A stretch of 64,000 nucleotides of DNA from Morella rubra (taxonomy: Eukaryota > Streptophyta > Magnoliopsida > Fagales > Myricaceae): assembly GCA_003952965.2 (NCBI GenBank), contig CM025851.1:32733440-32797439 (forward strand), in the 5' to 3' direction. The first letter of the stretch is position 1; each line of letters starts with the position of its first letter. Shown one piece after another: positions 35,870 through 47,230 of the stretch. The notes below the pieces were generated by a model. The model did no database searches. It was not told the origin of the DNA and worked only from the letters and a program-made list of their open reading frames with translations. A program made the position numbers and the translations under genes.

Positions 35870-37000
35870 GGATTTAATTGTGTTTTTGCCAAAATCACTT
35901 TTTGCCAGGTTACAAGAATAGGATTGAATATGACCAATTAAGGATAATCACTTGCGCAAGCAAGTTCTTTTCTTTAGCTCTTTTTATTTTTTCCAATTTA
36001 TTCACACCCTCCTCTCCAATCAAAGAAAACAAAATATAAATGAATAACTGAATAACAATATAGAAATTTAACTCAGTTCAGAGTTCAGAGCACATCCATA
36101 ATGTCCATGGATAACTGAATAACAAGAAAGAAAATTTTACTGTCCATAGGGTATACGAAAAACAGAACATAACATAACAATTTGAGCAACAAGCACAACC
36201 AGTGCGAAAAGGAACCAAAAAAACATCTAAATCCATAAAGAAAAAGGCACCCAGAAAAACAAAAGCAAGGTTTTAGCAATGGGTCTAGCATCAAATCAAG
36301 AAAATGTATTGAACAACCCACGAATAAGAACAATAAATGAAATAGAAGCGGCAGATCAGTTTAGGCTAGTGTTTGACGAGGAAATCAAAAACCAAAAAAA
36401 ACACAATGTGAGAGCGATAGATGACCTGGTGACCGCAGTTGCGACACGCGTAGAGTAGGATTTTTTGGTCCTTATCTTCTTTCGGGTAGAGAATGTTATC
36501 AATTGACAAGATTTTTTCTTCGATTGAAGGACAAACAAAGTCAATTGATAAAATTAAAGAACCAGAGCCAATTTGTTACTTGTTGAGAAGCACACAGATT
36601 TTTGAGCTACAAAGTTAAGAATGCTTGTGTGCAGCTGTTCGAATTTTCTTTTACTTTCTTTTGGGGGCAGGGGGGCAAACTCAACTAAAAAGAGAGAGAA
36701 CTCAAATCATGTTTCCTACACTTTTACTCATGGGCGTAACAGAAGGAATTAAAATTAAAAAAAAAAAAAATCGAACGATGCCTACAAAAACTTGAGAAAA
36801 ACTTGGAGAATTCTAAGTCCAAACTTCACCTCCAGATCCATGAGCTTCAAACTGTCCCTCACCAACCCGCAAGACTCATTGCTGGAGCAAAAGACGTAGA
36901 TGGGCGGTGCGACGGAAGGGGCGACGGAGCTGGGCGGCTCTTGGGTGCTGGAGCTGTGCAAGGAAAATTTCATATCTGGTATGGGTTTGAATTGTTTTTC
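35870..37000. other. MULE interior without recognised gene
   Basis: AT-rich DNA with short open frames on the minus strand (36085-36333, 36356-36544) that match no family I know. They could be further captured host DNA. The last 250 bp merge into the right inverted repeat. Confidence 0.4.
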
Positions 37001-37156
37001 TGGGTCGTGGAATTGGGTTAGGAGAAAAACGGGTCATATGTAAAACGGGTCAAACCGCGGGTCGAATTTCATTAATTGATGTGGCGTGTTCTCATCCCTT
37101 GGATCTTGAAAATTCTATCTCGACCGTCCACCAGCAGCTACCAGCACAATAACCCC

Positions 37157-37745
37157 TAGCACCATAACCGAACCCAAATGTCCATACCTCCCCTTCAATT
37201 AACCAATCAGGTCGAGAGTCTGTGGATAGGACCTGACTAACTAGAGCAAGAGAGTCACCTTCCAAGAGCACCTTATCTGCAGCATAGTCTTCTGCTAACG
37301 AGAACGCTAGTCTTGCTGCTCGAGCCTCACCCTTCAAAGGATAGGAGCCAGCTTGTGTACGACTAAGGCGCACCCGAAGGAGGGTACCATGGCTATCACG
37401 GCATGCATGCAGCAGCTGCAGTTAAACAATTATTATGAATCGCCACATCAAAATTAATTTTGAACTCCCCCACATCCATCCCACGAGCCGGTGGGGACTC
37501 GGGTCCATCCATGCAACCTTGTGAGCTTCATATCTTCGATGAACAAGACGAACAAGGGAATTAACCTCAGGCATACATCGGTCATGAATGAGTTTATTAC
37601 GGGAGCACCAGATAGAGTCAAGAGTAATTGAGACCGCCAGCATCATGAGATTCCATTGAGGCCGTTGTGAACGTGGAAGATTGGCAGGATTAAGAATAAA
37701 CTTCAACCAAGCTTGAATGGGCTGATCAAAAAACGCATCGACCAC
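37157..37745 (-). pseudogene. LINE-type RNase H domain (RVT_3) fragment interrupted by the MULE
   Basis: Read on the minus strand, 37745-37422 resembles the segment upstream of the RNase H domain of plant LINE ORF2-like proteins (DSIWCSRNKLIHDR). 37373-37157 contains the RNase H core (GEARAARLAFSLAEDY, VLLEGDSLALVSQVL, DWLIEGEV). The domain is cut at 37156 by the MULE end. The continuation may lie at 30535 and below. The fragment is short and disrupted. Confidence 0.65.
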
Positions 37746-38557
37746 CAGGGGTTATGAGTCATAACTGATGACTTTGCGTCACAGCGCCAGGCTGACAGCC
37801 TCTCCCGTGAAAATTGCTAATGCCACTGGGAGTCTGGGACCGATGATTTAAGATGTCACACGCCGCGATCTTCTTTCTAGTTTCTTCAGGATCGTGACGA
37901 GGTCATAGTCAAATCTCAAGAACAGGTCGATGTGATCAAATTTTGATACTGTATCCCTAGTTTGGCCCTCCAAACTTCTGTTATGCATGATCCAAATCAT
38001 CATATTTTCAAATTCACAAAATAAAAATAAAAATTATACCTATTTATTTTCTGTGAATTTCAACAAGGCCATTGTATAAAAAAAATATGGGTAATCAGTT
38101 TTTTTTTTTTCACAACGAGATGATAGTTTGAGGCAATGTATAAAAATAAGCATACCATATTATAATATAAATAAACCAAATTTAGTTTTCTCATTGTTAT
38201 GCACAACATCCGGCATCTACATTGATTCTTACGTTAATTCGCACTCCCGTGATGAATTATGAAACTTGTTCGTTCCTTCTTTTTTCTCTTTTTCACACTA
38301 ATTTCAATATTTTTTATAAATTTTTTTTTATTGTCAAATCTTCTATTTCTTTACTTATTATCAAAAGCAAAGTATTTTTTTTTTAAATAGTTTCAGATTC
38401 ATTATTTTTCAGTAAAGTAATATAATTTTTAATATTTGGTTGTTCCATCAAATATATTTTTTGAAAGTATTTTTCAATGTTTAAACACATGTTGTATTTT
38501 TGTAATTTTATATGATTAATAAACTTAATTCTTAACATCAGGGCGCAAAGTCTGCAA

Positions 38558-38980
38558 CCCGACCTTGAAAAAAATTAAAACCATCAAGATCGAGTTCATT
38601 TTGAATTCTTTGGTTTTAGGTTAGAGACCTAAACACAAACTTGATTTTTCTCGAGTTCATGTTTCAAAATCCCACCTTGACCCAAAAAAAGTTAAAACTG
38701 TTGGGAACGGGTTCTTTTGAATGTTTTGGTTTCGGGTTAAAGATCTGAATACAAATCTAATTTTTCTCAGGTCATGTTTCAAAACCCGACCCTGAAAAAA
38801 GCTAAACAGTCAGGGTCGGGTTCCTTTAAATGCTTTGGTTTCAGTATAGAAACTCGTACACAAACCTGATTTTTCTTGATTTCATGTTTCAAAACCCGAC
38901 CTCGACCACAATGTAACTCAACCAGTTTAGGCTGAACTGAATTGATTTAGGGTCAGGAGGTCGGGTCGATGAGTTTTTGG
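38558..38980. repeat. Tandem repeat, three full units of 110-114 bp plus a partial fourth
   Basis: Units start at CCC(G/A)ACC: 38558-38670, 38671-38784, 38785-38894, and a partial unit from 38895. Each contains GGGTT(C), TGCTTTGGTTT-like and CATGTTTCAAAA blocks. The units are clearly diverged, so the array is old. No coding capacity. Confidence 0.85.
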
Positions 38981-40417
38981 CCACTCATAAGATTGGAAGA
39001 GACAGGTCGGGAAAAAATATTCATTAGTTTCAGAAAGTGGAACTATGTTTTATGGTTGATCGAATTACATTTTAGTTGACCGTATTTTACAAAACTATTC
39101 AAACAGTCAAAAATATAGAAAACACTTTATATAAAGTAAAATACCACTTGCCCAAAAAAAAATACAGCAAAACAAATTTAGTACAAATCATTTTACGATC
39201 AAACATTTTTAAATTTTTTCATAATTTTTTTCAACCCTCATATAAAGTCAAAGTTTCATAATTTTTTCTCACAAACTCAAAATTCTTAAGAAAATTTGCT
39301 TCCAATATCACCTAAATCTTGATTTTGTCGGAAATTATACTCAAAAGTGGAAGAGTCTATATTCAACAATCATCTCTTTCCAATCCTCACATGTGCGCCG
39401 TTCCGATTTTCTTGCGGCAAATGTAACCAAGCGGTCTCTTTAGTGTACTGCAACTGTCGTGGAGATCGCGGCTCTTTTCTTGACCATTTAGCAAAGACTT
39501 AACTGGGATTTTATGAGCCGCAGGGCTTGGTCGTCTTGTCCTGCTCGTGACAATCACTCCTTAATTCTAATGATTTTATGAGTTGGAGATATTAGACGAA
39601 GCATAAGCTGGCGCCCACTTGTGACATTCATTCCTGTTAACATTCCAATGGTGGGGCACAATTTTCTCGACTCTCACAGCAACTTTAGTCCGGACTGAGA
39701 TGATGTTTCGCAAGTAAAAAATTTAAGATTTTTTATTTTGTAGTAGATAATTTTTGAGTTCTACTTTTTATTAAAATTAATTTAAACTCATAATACGAAT
39801 TTAATTTATATTATTTAATAATAACTTTTATAGTGAATATAAATAAAAGGTTTGAGATAATTTTATAATTTTTTTAAATATGGGATAAAATCAATCTCAC
39901 CCCCTTAACTATGAAAACAATGATTTCATTCTTTAACTTTCAAAAATCATTAATATATACTCCCGTCTAAATTAATCTTTAAGTAAGATGAAAAATACGC
40001 AGAATTAAATGTCTCTCCGAAACAAAATTATTAAACATAAAAAAAAATCATTAAAAGATAAAAAATAATATTTAAGAAAAGATAATACTATTTAAATAAA
40101 ATTATTTAAACTCTTTTTTATATTATTTATTTTTAAATTTTTGTATTGGAAAAGACATTTTTATTATTTTACATAATTTAAATAGTTTTAAAAATGAAAT
40201 TACGTAAATCGCAGTTTTCAAGATACGAGATTAGATATTAAAAAAAATTTAAAATTTTTTTGAATCCTTATAATACAAAAAATTATATAATAAAATATTA
40301 TTTTTAATACTACATAAAAATAATTACAACATATATACTAATAAAATTAATATTATCTAAAAATTTTTAAAATTTACTGTAACCAAACGTTTTCTAATTT
40401 TGCTCCATACCATCATT

Positions 40418-40957
40418 ACCCCGGAAGATTTGTCACCGCCCTCTATTATGAGTATTACCCTGTGGAAACTTTCTAACGCGGACAGTTATCGTTTGGTTGA
40501 TGTGAAGGCACCTACGACTTTCCTCACATCTTTGAGTTTTGCTGACCTTGTTAATGTTTTGTTTTCCATTTTAATATGTCATCGTCCGATTGATGATTGA
40601 CAAATTGTATGGTCCTCGGTGTCAGAGGAATCCATGACCCAGGTGTGACTTTGAGGGCTTATGTTTCCGTTATTTGTATTAACGGAAAGGGGTTTCTAAA
40701 TGTTTCGGGGACGATCTGTTTCGGGGGCTCCAGACCCCGGAAGATTTGTCACCGCCCTCTGCATGAGTATTACCCTGTGGAAACTTTCTAACGCGGACTT
40801 ATCGTTTGGTATGTGACAGGCCACGACTTTCCTCAGATCCTGACTTTTGTTTTGTTCATTAAAAGCACACGTGAGTGATCAAAGTCTGGTGTCAGAAGCC
40901 ATGACCTTCTTTAATACTACTTTTGTTGTTATTTATTACGACGATCTGTTTCGGGGG
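40418..40957. repeat. Diverged direct duplication (316-bp unit followed by a 224-bp shortened unit)
   Basis: ACCCCGGAAGATTTGTCACC opens both units (40418 and 40734), and ACGATCTGTTTCGGGGG closes both. The second unit matches the first in order but has many small deletions. No coding frame is conserved between the units. Confidence 0.85.
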
Positions 40958-41160
40958 AGAGTTATTAGAACTATCAATGCCAGAAGGCATTTTTCATAAT
41001 TTTTTATGACGAACAAAAAAGTTTGTCAGTCTAGCCGCAAAATTTGTTTCAATTTTGATTAATATTTCTTAATTTAATCCTACAATTCACACGTGACACG
41101 CAACCTCGTACGTCCACCAAGTCAAACATCGCTTATGTATCCGACCACACGTAGAAACAT

Positions 41161-41407
41161 TTTTCCACTGAGCCGATAGGTTGTAAGTCCATGTTTTGAT
41201 AAAGAAGATGAAATATTAAAATAATTAAATTTAAAAAATATTTATTATATTTATTAAAAAAAAAATAATATAATAAAAAAAATTATATTATAATTTTTTA
41301 ATATAAAATTTTAAAAAATATAAATTTTACATTGTATTGCTTAGAAAAATATATATATATTTCTGGGTCGGAAACATGGACTTACAACCTATCGACTCAG
41401 AGGAAAA
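41161..41407. mobile_element. MITE with about 37-bp near-perfect TIRs, 247 bp
   Basis: The left end CCACTGAGCCGATAGGTTG continuing TAAGTCCATGTTT is mirrored at 41372-41404 with two mismatches. The interior is almost pure A/T. The superfamily is not determined, since no clear target duplication was seen. Confidence 0.75.
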
Positions 41408-42196
41408 AAAAAAGGCACAGCCTGTTAGATTATTAAGAAATGCCGTGGGTGATGGGTCGAGTTGAACAGAGGCGGAAGCCATCCAATCCTCCCCCTCTCT
41501 CTTTTGCCGAGCGAGTGACACTGCAAAGACAAAAGCCGGTTTCTTTCCTGAAAAATGTAAGCAACAACTTATCTTTATCAATGTGTGAACGAGTTCCCGA
41601 GTTCTTTCTTCTTAGATGGGAAAGCCAGCATGCAAGAAAGACAACAAAGAAATAAGGTGAATACGCCGTTGTCCTTTAGGGGAAAAAGAAAACGAGTCCT
41701 TCTGGATGAGACAGAACAGAAAAGAAGTCACCATCAAGGTGGCTTTCACCCATCTTTTAGACAACTTTTAACCACTTTGACCTTTCTCTCATTAACAGGT
41801 ACTGAAAGATGTTCACAAGCCCAGTTGTTAAGGATATTTCAAACCATTATGATAATGGAATGCGTCCTTTCCTACTCATTTTTACGCAAACAGTCAGGGA
41901 TTTCCTCCCTAAACTGCCAGGTTTTTGCGTTTGCTGCACGTACAGAGCAATTACCCAATCCAAAACCTTTTTGGCTTGGGCGTTGTGGAATTGTATCGTC
42001 AAGTTCTGGTTAGAATTTTCATTTAGCTTTGATTTTGCATTGTTACTTTCTTATCGGTTGGGGAGGGCCGGGGGAAGGTCGAGTTTGCTGTGTTATCTTG
42101 TGATTGATTAGCTTTCTGGATCCTTCTGGGATGGATTAGGATTGAAGAGAAATGGTACGGACTTTAGGTGTGTAAGAATTTTCGAAGCGTGTAGCA

Positions 42197-43755
42197 ATGA
42201 GTTGTGGTCTCTTTGGTGCCTTGAGTTGCTGTAAACGGCAGAATGATGCCAGCCAGCCACGGGAAGAAGGTAAGAAACTGTGCTCGATTGAATTCATTTC
42301 ATGGACAATAAAAGATCTTCTGCTGATAGAACTTGTAAATTTTGGATTACAAGTCAATTTGTTTTCTGTATATCCTCCCTTTTATAAGTTCCTTGACTTA
42401 GCAACACAGACCTTATTTTGTCTGATGTTACCACCTACATAGAATTTGTAGTTCTATCCCAAGTCTGGACTCGGGTACGTATCAATCCCAAGTATGGACT
42501 TCAGTACGTATCAAGTTGATGCATCAGGGTTTTGTTAGATGTCTAGCTTGTACCATTTGGGTTAGGGGGACGATGCCATTGCGGAAGTGGTGATGCCGCA
42601 TCTAATTGTATGACACGCTACAATAAACTTCTGTGAAGCTAAAACTCTCCATGAAAATTGTAAATCGCCATTTGTTCCCAAAACTTAGCTGTTAGGAAGA
42701 GGCGAATATAATCATTTAATTTATGTTTCTTACACTCCTACTCACGCGTAGATCGGACTCACCCTTGGTTGATAGGCCAAACACGTGGAATATTTATTTT
42801 TTAAGTGGGGTTTGAGTGTAGGGTTAGGGTTGGAACTCAGGACGCCTGCTCTCATAACATGATAAATCACCAACTACCCCAAATAGTTGTCTTTATTCCA
42901 TTCTTACATATCTAAGATGTTTCTCCTTTTCCTTGCTACTCTTTCCTAAACCCTTTCCGTTACCTATTTTGACTTTCAATTGGTTTGGAACAAGGTAGCA
43001 TTTGTTGCGAGATGTACATTTCTGTTGGTGTCTCTTCTAGAATCCTATCACTTGGCAGTATGTTCGAGCTCAAAATGGCTGAACCTATCAATAGACTAAT
43101 AGTCCTTTTAAGGTGAATCAAGCTAGAATTAGCTTAAATCACAAAGCACCTGACCTTGGATTACTTTAAGCCTGCATTTCGATAGCCAAACCCAAAGGAC
43201 ATGACAGGAATAATTGATAAAATGGTTTGCAGAATGTCTAACTCATCTGCAATTTGACACTTTTGAGCATAGTTCAACTATTCATCGAATATAGAATCTA
43301 AGCCAGTTAGAAATAATAGTACATAATTATCTGAGTACTGTTGCGTCAGGGTGGTTGTAGTAGAAGCCTAAAAATCCAACTGAACTTTGGCATTCAGTCT
43401 TCTTTCATTAAAGAAAAAGAAAAGATCATGTTATAACTTGGGAGCTGTTTACCAATTTTCTTTACTTTTCCATTTAGAATCTGGACACCAGAGAAATACA
43501 ACCCAAGGTTTAACATATGTTTGGTTTCTTTTTGTGCATGTCAGGGATTCCTACCAACAGTGTGAAATGCTTTTCTTATAACTCATTGAGATCAGCAACA
43601 GCAGATTTCCATCCGTCGAGCAAAATAGGTGGAGGAGGTTATGGAGTTGTCTATAAGGTGAGATTAACTAGGTTTACTTTGTTGCAGGTGTTTTTCGGTA
43701 TGGTGGCACCCCTTTCGTATTTTTTCCTCCTCCTTTTTCTTTTTTCAGGGGGGGG

Positions 43756-43790
<35 letters not shown>

Positions 43791-46719
43791 GAACATAGTG
43801 AGAGAGAATAGCAGGATTGCTCTTCCTTTCCCTCCCTATCTCTTTATAGTTTGTTTTTACACAGCTTCTCCATTTCTTATTGCAGGGAGTTTTAAAAGTT
43901 GGTACACCAGTTGCAATCAAATCTCTTTCTGTGGAATCTAAACAAGGAATTCAAGAATTTTTGACAGAGATTAATATTATATCAAATATTCGACATCCAA
44001 ACCTTGTTCAGCTGATTGGCTGCTGTGTTGAGGGCAATCATCGCATACTGGTATACGAATATCTGGAAAACAATAGTCTTGCCAGGGCTTTGCTAGGTAA
44101 TGATTGGATAATTGGAGTTTGCCTTGAAATCCATTTCCGGTTGGGTAAGATTTGGAAATATCTGTGTCTGTGTGTTGTTAAAATCTGCGATGACTTGTCA
44201 GCCTACTAGTTAAGCCCTATTAACTCGTGCAGTTTCCGGAAAGTTTGGTCATCCCATTTGGTGTTGCCTGGTGAAGTGGATATGCGATGAAGAGTGATTC
44301 CAGATCAATTAAGCTAAATAATTGGACTGGAAGAAGCAGACTGACACACACAGATATATATATATATAATTCTAGAGGTGTTGTTTAGTGTCTTCATATC
44401 TGTAAAACAACAGGATTAACTTGTTGGATCTGTCCGAATAATGAAGATTCCCCTTAAGTTGTGTTTCTGGAGGTAAGTTTTATTGTCTTTCCAGGGTATG
44501 CTAATGGCACAAAGATCTATTTTCAGGTTCAAAAAGCAAATACATTGCTCTGGATTGGCCAAAGAGAGCTGCTATATGCCTGGGTACAGCTTCTGGTCTT
44601 GCATTTCTTCATGAGGAAGCTGAACCACACATTGTACATAGAGATATTAAGGCTAGCAACATACTTCTTGATGGAAACTTTCTCCCCAAAATAGGAGATT
44701 TTGGGCTCGCAAAGCTTTTTCCAGACAATGTCACTCATCTTAGTACTCGTGTGGCAGGAACAGAGTAAGCATGATTTTGTTTTGCATAGCATCTTATTCT
44801 AAGAGCCACTTGTGCTACTTATTGAGAAGACTGTTACAGAGTCTGAGTAAAGTGGGGTTTTGAGTGAATTATAGCCAAACTTTGCATCCAAATTTGTTGT
44901 TAAGCTTCACGAATTAGCTTCCTTTAAGTTGCATTTGGAGCAAATGGTTCCTCCTCCCTCTGTACAAAAAAGTGCAAGGTAGAGATTATATGTTGAGTCC
45001 CATTTAGGTGTGCTTGAGTTATATCACCTACCCAAAATAAAACAGGATACAAATGAGCAGAAATGGTTGATGTACTTTAATGTTGTTCAGAGGAAATACT
45101 TGTCTTCATTTGCTGCATTTGAAAATTATCAGACGCACTGTCATGGTGTTGATACTATGCAAATAAGGTAAAATTAAACAGAGAAAGAGAAGTTGTACGT
45201 AGATCTAACATGGTTTGGCATTGTCCCTACATCTATGGAAGAGAGGTATTTGTCATAGGTGTTAATAAAGTTAGGGTTATAGCAATTAGGCATATCAAAA
45301 CCGTAGCCCGGTACATAGAAATCTCTATTATCCTTGTCATGTGGTCTCTTACGTTGCTTCTAAGAACATAAGCCACTATCTATAACAGAAGGGGCTTTCG
45401 GGTAATTGTCTCTATGCACAAGCAACACTGACTTGGATTACCATGTTCATTATTGGTCTTATTCGGATGAGAAATTAAAATGGCCATTTCTTTCATTGTT
45501 TACTCTACTTAAGACAGATGAGGTCTTTGTATGAGTACTAGTATAGAAAGGACACTGGTGTTTCCTATTTGTATTGGAGTCAACATGGGGCACTTACATC
45601 TTTTGTCTAAATGAACTTCAAAAAAAAAAATAGAAACAATGAAATAACTAAAAGATTATAATAATCAATTAATTGTGAGAATCTTGTTAAATAGTGAGGA
45701 CAATAGAGGAGCAGGAAGATAAAGATATATGATCTGGAATGGATCCAAATCTTATGACAGTCCAAAATTGAGAGGACCTACTGCACATGAAATTGTGAGT
45801 AGGAAAGTGTTTGATGCTGAATGCGAAGATGGAGTATCGGTTATTTTTTCTGCTCCCTCTTCCCATCTCAGTAACAACCCTATGTATCTGCAGGGGATAT
45901 CTCGCACCAGAGTATGCACTTCTAGGCCAATTAACAAAGAAGGCAGATGTATACAGTTTTGGGGTGGTGCTGCTTGAAATTATTAGTGGTAGAAGCAGCA
46001 GCAAGGCAGCATTTGGGGAGGAGTTACTGGTTCTGGTGGAATGGGTATCTTTCTTAACTTTTATCATTAGTTTTTTCTTTGTTTTAAAATGTTTTAGTTT
46101 CAGCCTCCCAAGGGTAGAAGCGATTCCAATGAGCCTGCCAAATGAGGCGTTTTCTCCAGCCTCAAGTCCAGCTTTTTTTCTCCTCCTTAATGCTAGCCAT
46201 AGTTGCAGTTGTGTTGAGAAACTTGTCAAGATTCCAAATTCTCTGCCATCTTTGTACAACGTTTCAAAAGTCATTGGATCGTTTCTCTTTCTTTTCACTA
46301 TCATTAGCTACATTCTAGTAAAGCATGTGCTGATTTAATGTATATGTGTGACGTTGCAGGCATGGAAACTAAGACAAGAAGGAAGACTTCTGGAGATTGT
46401 TGATACTGAACTGACAAACTATCCAGAGGATGAGGTGGTGCGCTTCATTAAGGTTGCCCTGTTTTGTATCCAACGCAGTGCACACCAAAGGCCAACCATG
46501 AAGCAAGTAGTAGATATGCTTTCCAAAGGGGTACACCTCAACGAAAGGGCACTAACGGAGCCAGGAGTATTCAAGGCACCTTCCTCTAAACACTCCGGTG
46601 GTGCTAGTTCGGAGGAATCATCTTCTCAGGGTGAAAAAGGAAAGCGACCCGCAAGTCCTTTTATACATTCATCCAATTCGTATAGCCCTCACAGTGAGAC
46701 TCAGTTGCTTCCCAGATGA
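42197..46719 (+). CDS. Receptor-like cytoplasmic protein kinase, CRPK1-like
   Basis: Six coding exons, all GT-AG: 42197-42269, 43545-43657, 43886-44096, 44527-44764, 45894-46044 and 46360-46719. Together they encode 381 aa. Kinase landmarks: glycine loop [10 protein letters not shown] (52-61), ATP-anchoring Lys74 in VAIK, catalytic HRDIKASN (Asp172), DFG (Asp190), and GYLAPEY after the activation segment. All key residues are present, so an active Ser/Thr kinase is expected. There is no signal peptide or membrane span; the N-terminus is short and Cys-rich ([12 protein letters not shown]), which might be lipid-modified. The C-terminal 60 residues are Ser-rich. The closest family I recognise is COLD-RESPONSIVE PROTEIN KINASE 1 and its DUF26/RLK-related cytoplasmic relatives; CRPK1 in Arabidopsis phosphorylates 14-3-3 proteins in cold signalling. 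Intron 2 contains a 42-nt poly-G tract. The 5' UTR probably begins near 41450. Confidence 0.9.
43748..43789 (+). repeat. Poly-G tract (42 nt with a single A) in the kinase intron 2
   Basis: G-run interrupted only at 43758, preceded by a CT-rich stretch. Long G homopolymers are rare in plant DNA and can form G-quadruplexes. The exact length may be unreliable in the assembly. Confidence 0.9.
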
Positions 46720-47230
46720 TGCGTTCACCCATTGTTTCGAAGTAGTCGCCAATATTTTTTTGACCGAGACCTTTTGTTCTCGAGTAGTAATTTTGAAAGC
46801 TGTGAAGTGTAAAATCTCTTCCATCCTTTTGTTCCAGTTTGAAGACGATTTTTTCTTTTTCTTCCCTTTTTTGGGGATTTTATACTAATAGTAATTTGGA
46901 TGAAGGAACCATCAAGCGCCCAGTATCAGGACTAGAGCATATGCACAGCGCGTCTACTAGAAAACAACTGAAGGGAAAAACTCAAACGTCACTGGACAGA
47001 TTTCAAAGGGAATCATCAGACCCAAATATTAAGCAAACCCCCAATCAATACCACGAAAGCAGAAATCCTTCTACATTCGCTAGACACCTCAATTTATATT
47101 CACATGTAAGATTCACTTCCACATATCATAACTATATAGCATATCTAACATATTTGGCATCACTGAGTCACGGCTACTTTGCTTTTTACACGAATTAGAT
47201 GGGAGCAAATGCCAAATGGTCGCTTCAATC

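Larger units (their letters stand above)
30536..37156. mobile_element. Large Mutator-like element (6.6 kb) with transposase remnant and captured gene exons
   Basis: Inverted ends: 30536 onward (GGGCTAGTTACTGT...GACGGCCCAGAT...ATCCAGCGG...GCCACGTCA) pairs with the region up to 37156 read on the minus strand (GGGGTTATTGTG...GACGGTCGAGAT...ATCCAAGGG...GCCACATCA). Similarity continues inward for a few hundred bp through GACCCG and GGCGACGG-rich DNA (30640-30800 and 36890-37060). The flanks carry TAGCAT (left) and TAGCACCAT (right), perhaps a 9-bp target duplication with a 3-bp deletion. Cargo is a transposase pseudogene (32050-34582) on the plus strand and HISN4-like exons (35056-35859) on the minus strand. 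The element appears inactive. Confidence 0.75.
37790..41440. other. Intergenic region, repeat-rich
   Basis: No gene was recognised. It contains a three-unit tandem repeat (38558-38980), a diverged direct duplication (40418-40957), very AT-rich DNA (39720-40380) and a MITE (41161-41407). Confidence 0.6.

Noticed and set aside
45687..46304. 205-codon minus-strand open frame
   Set aside because: Antisense to kinase exon 5 and introns of the plus-strand gene; no family similarity.
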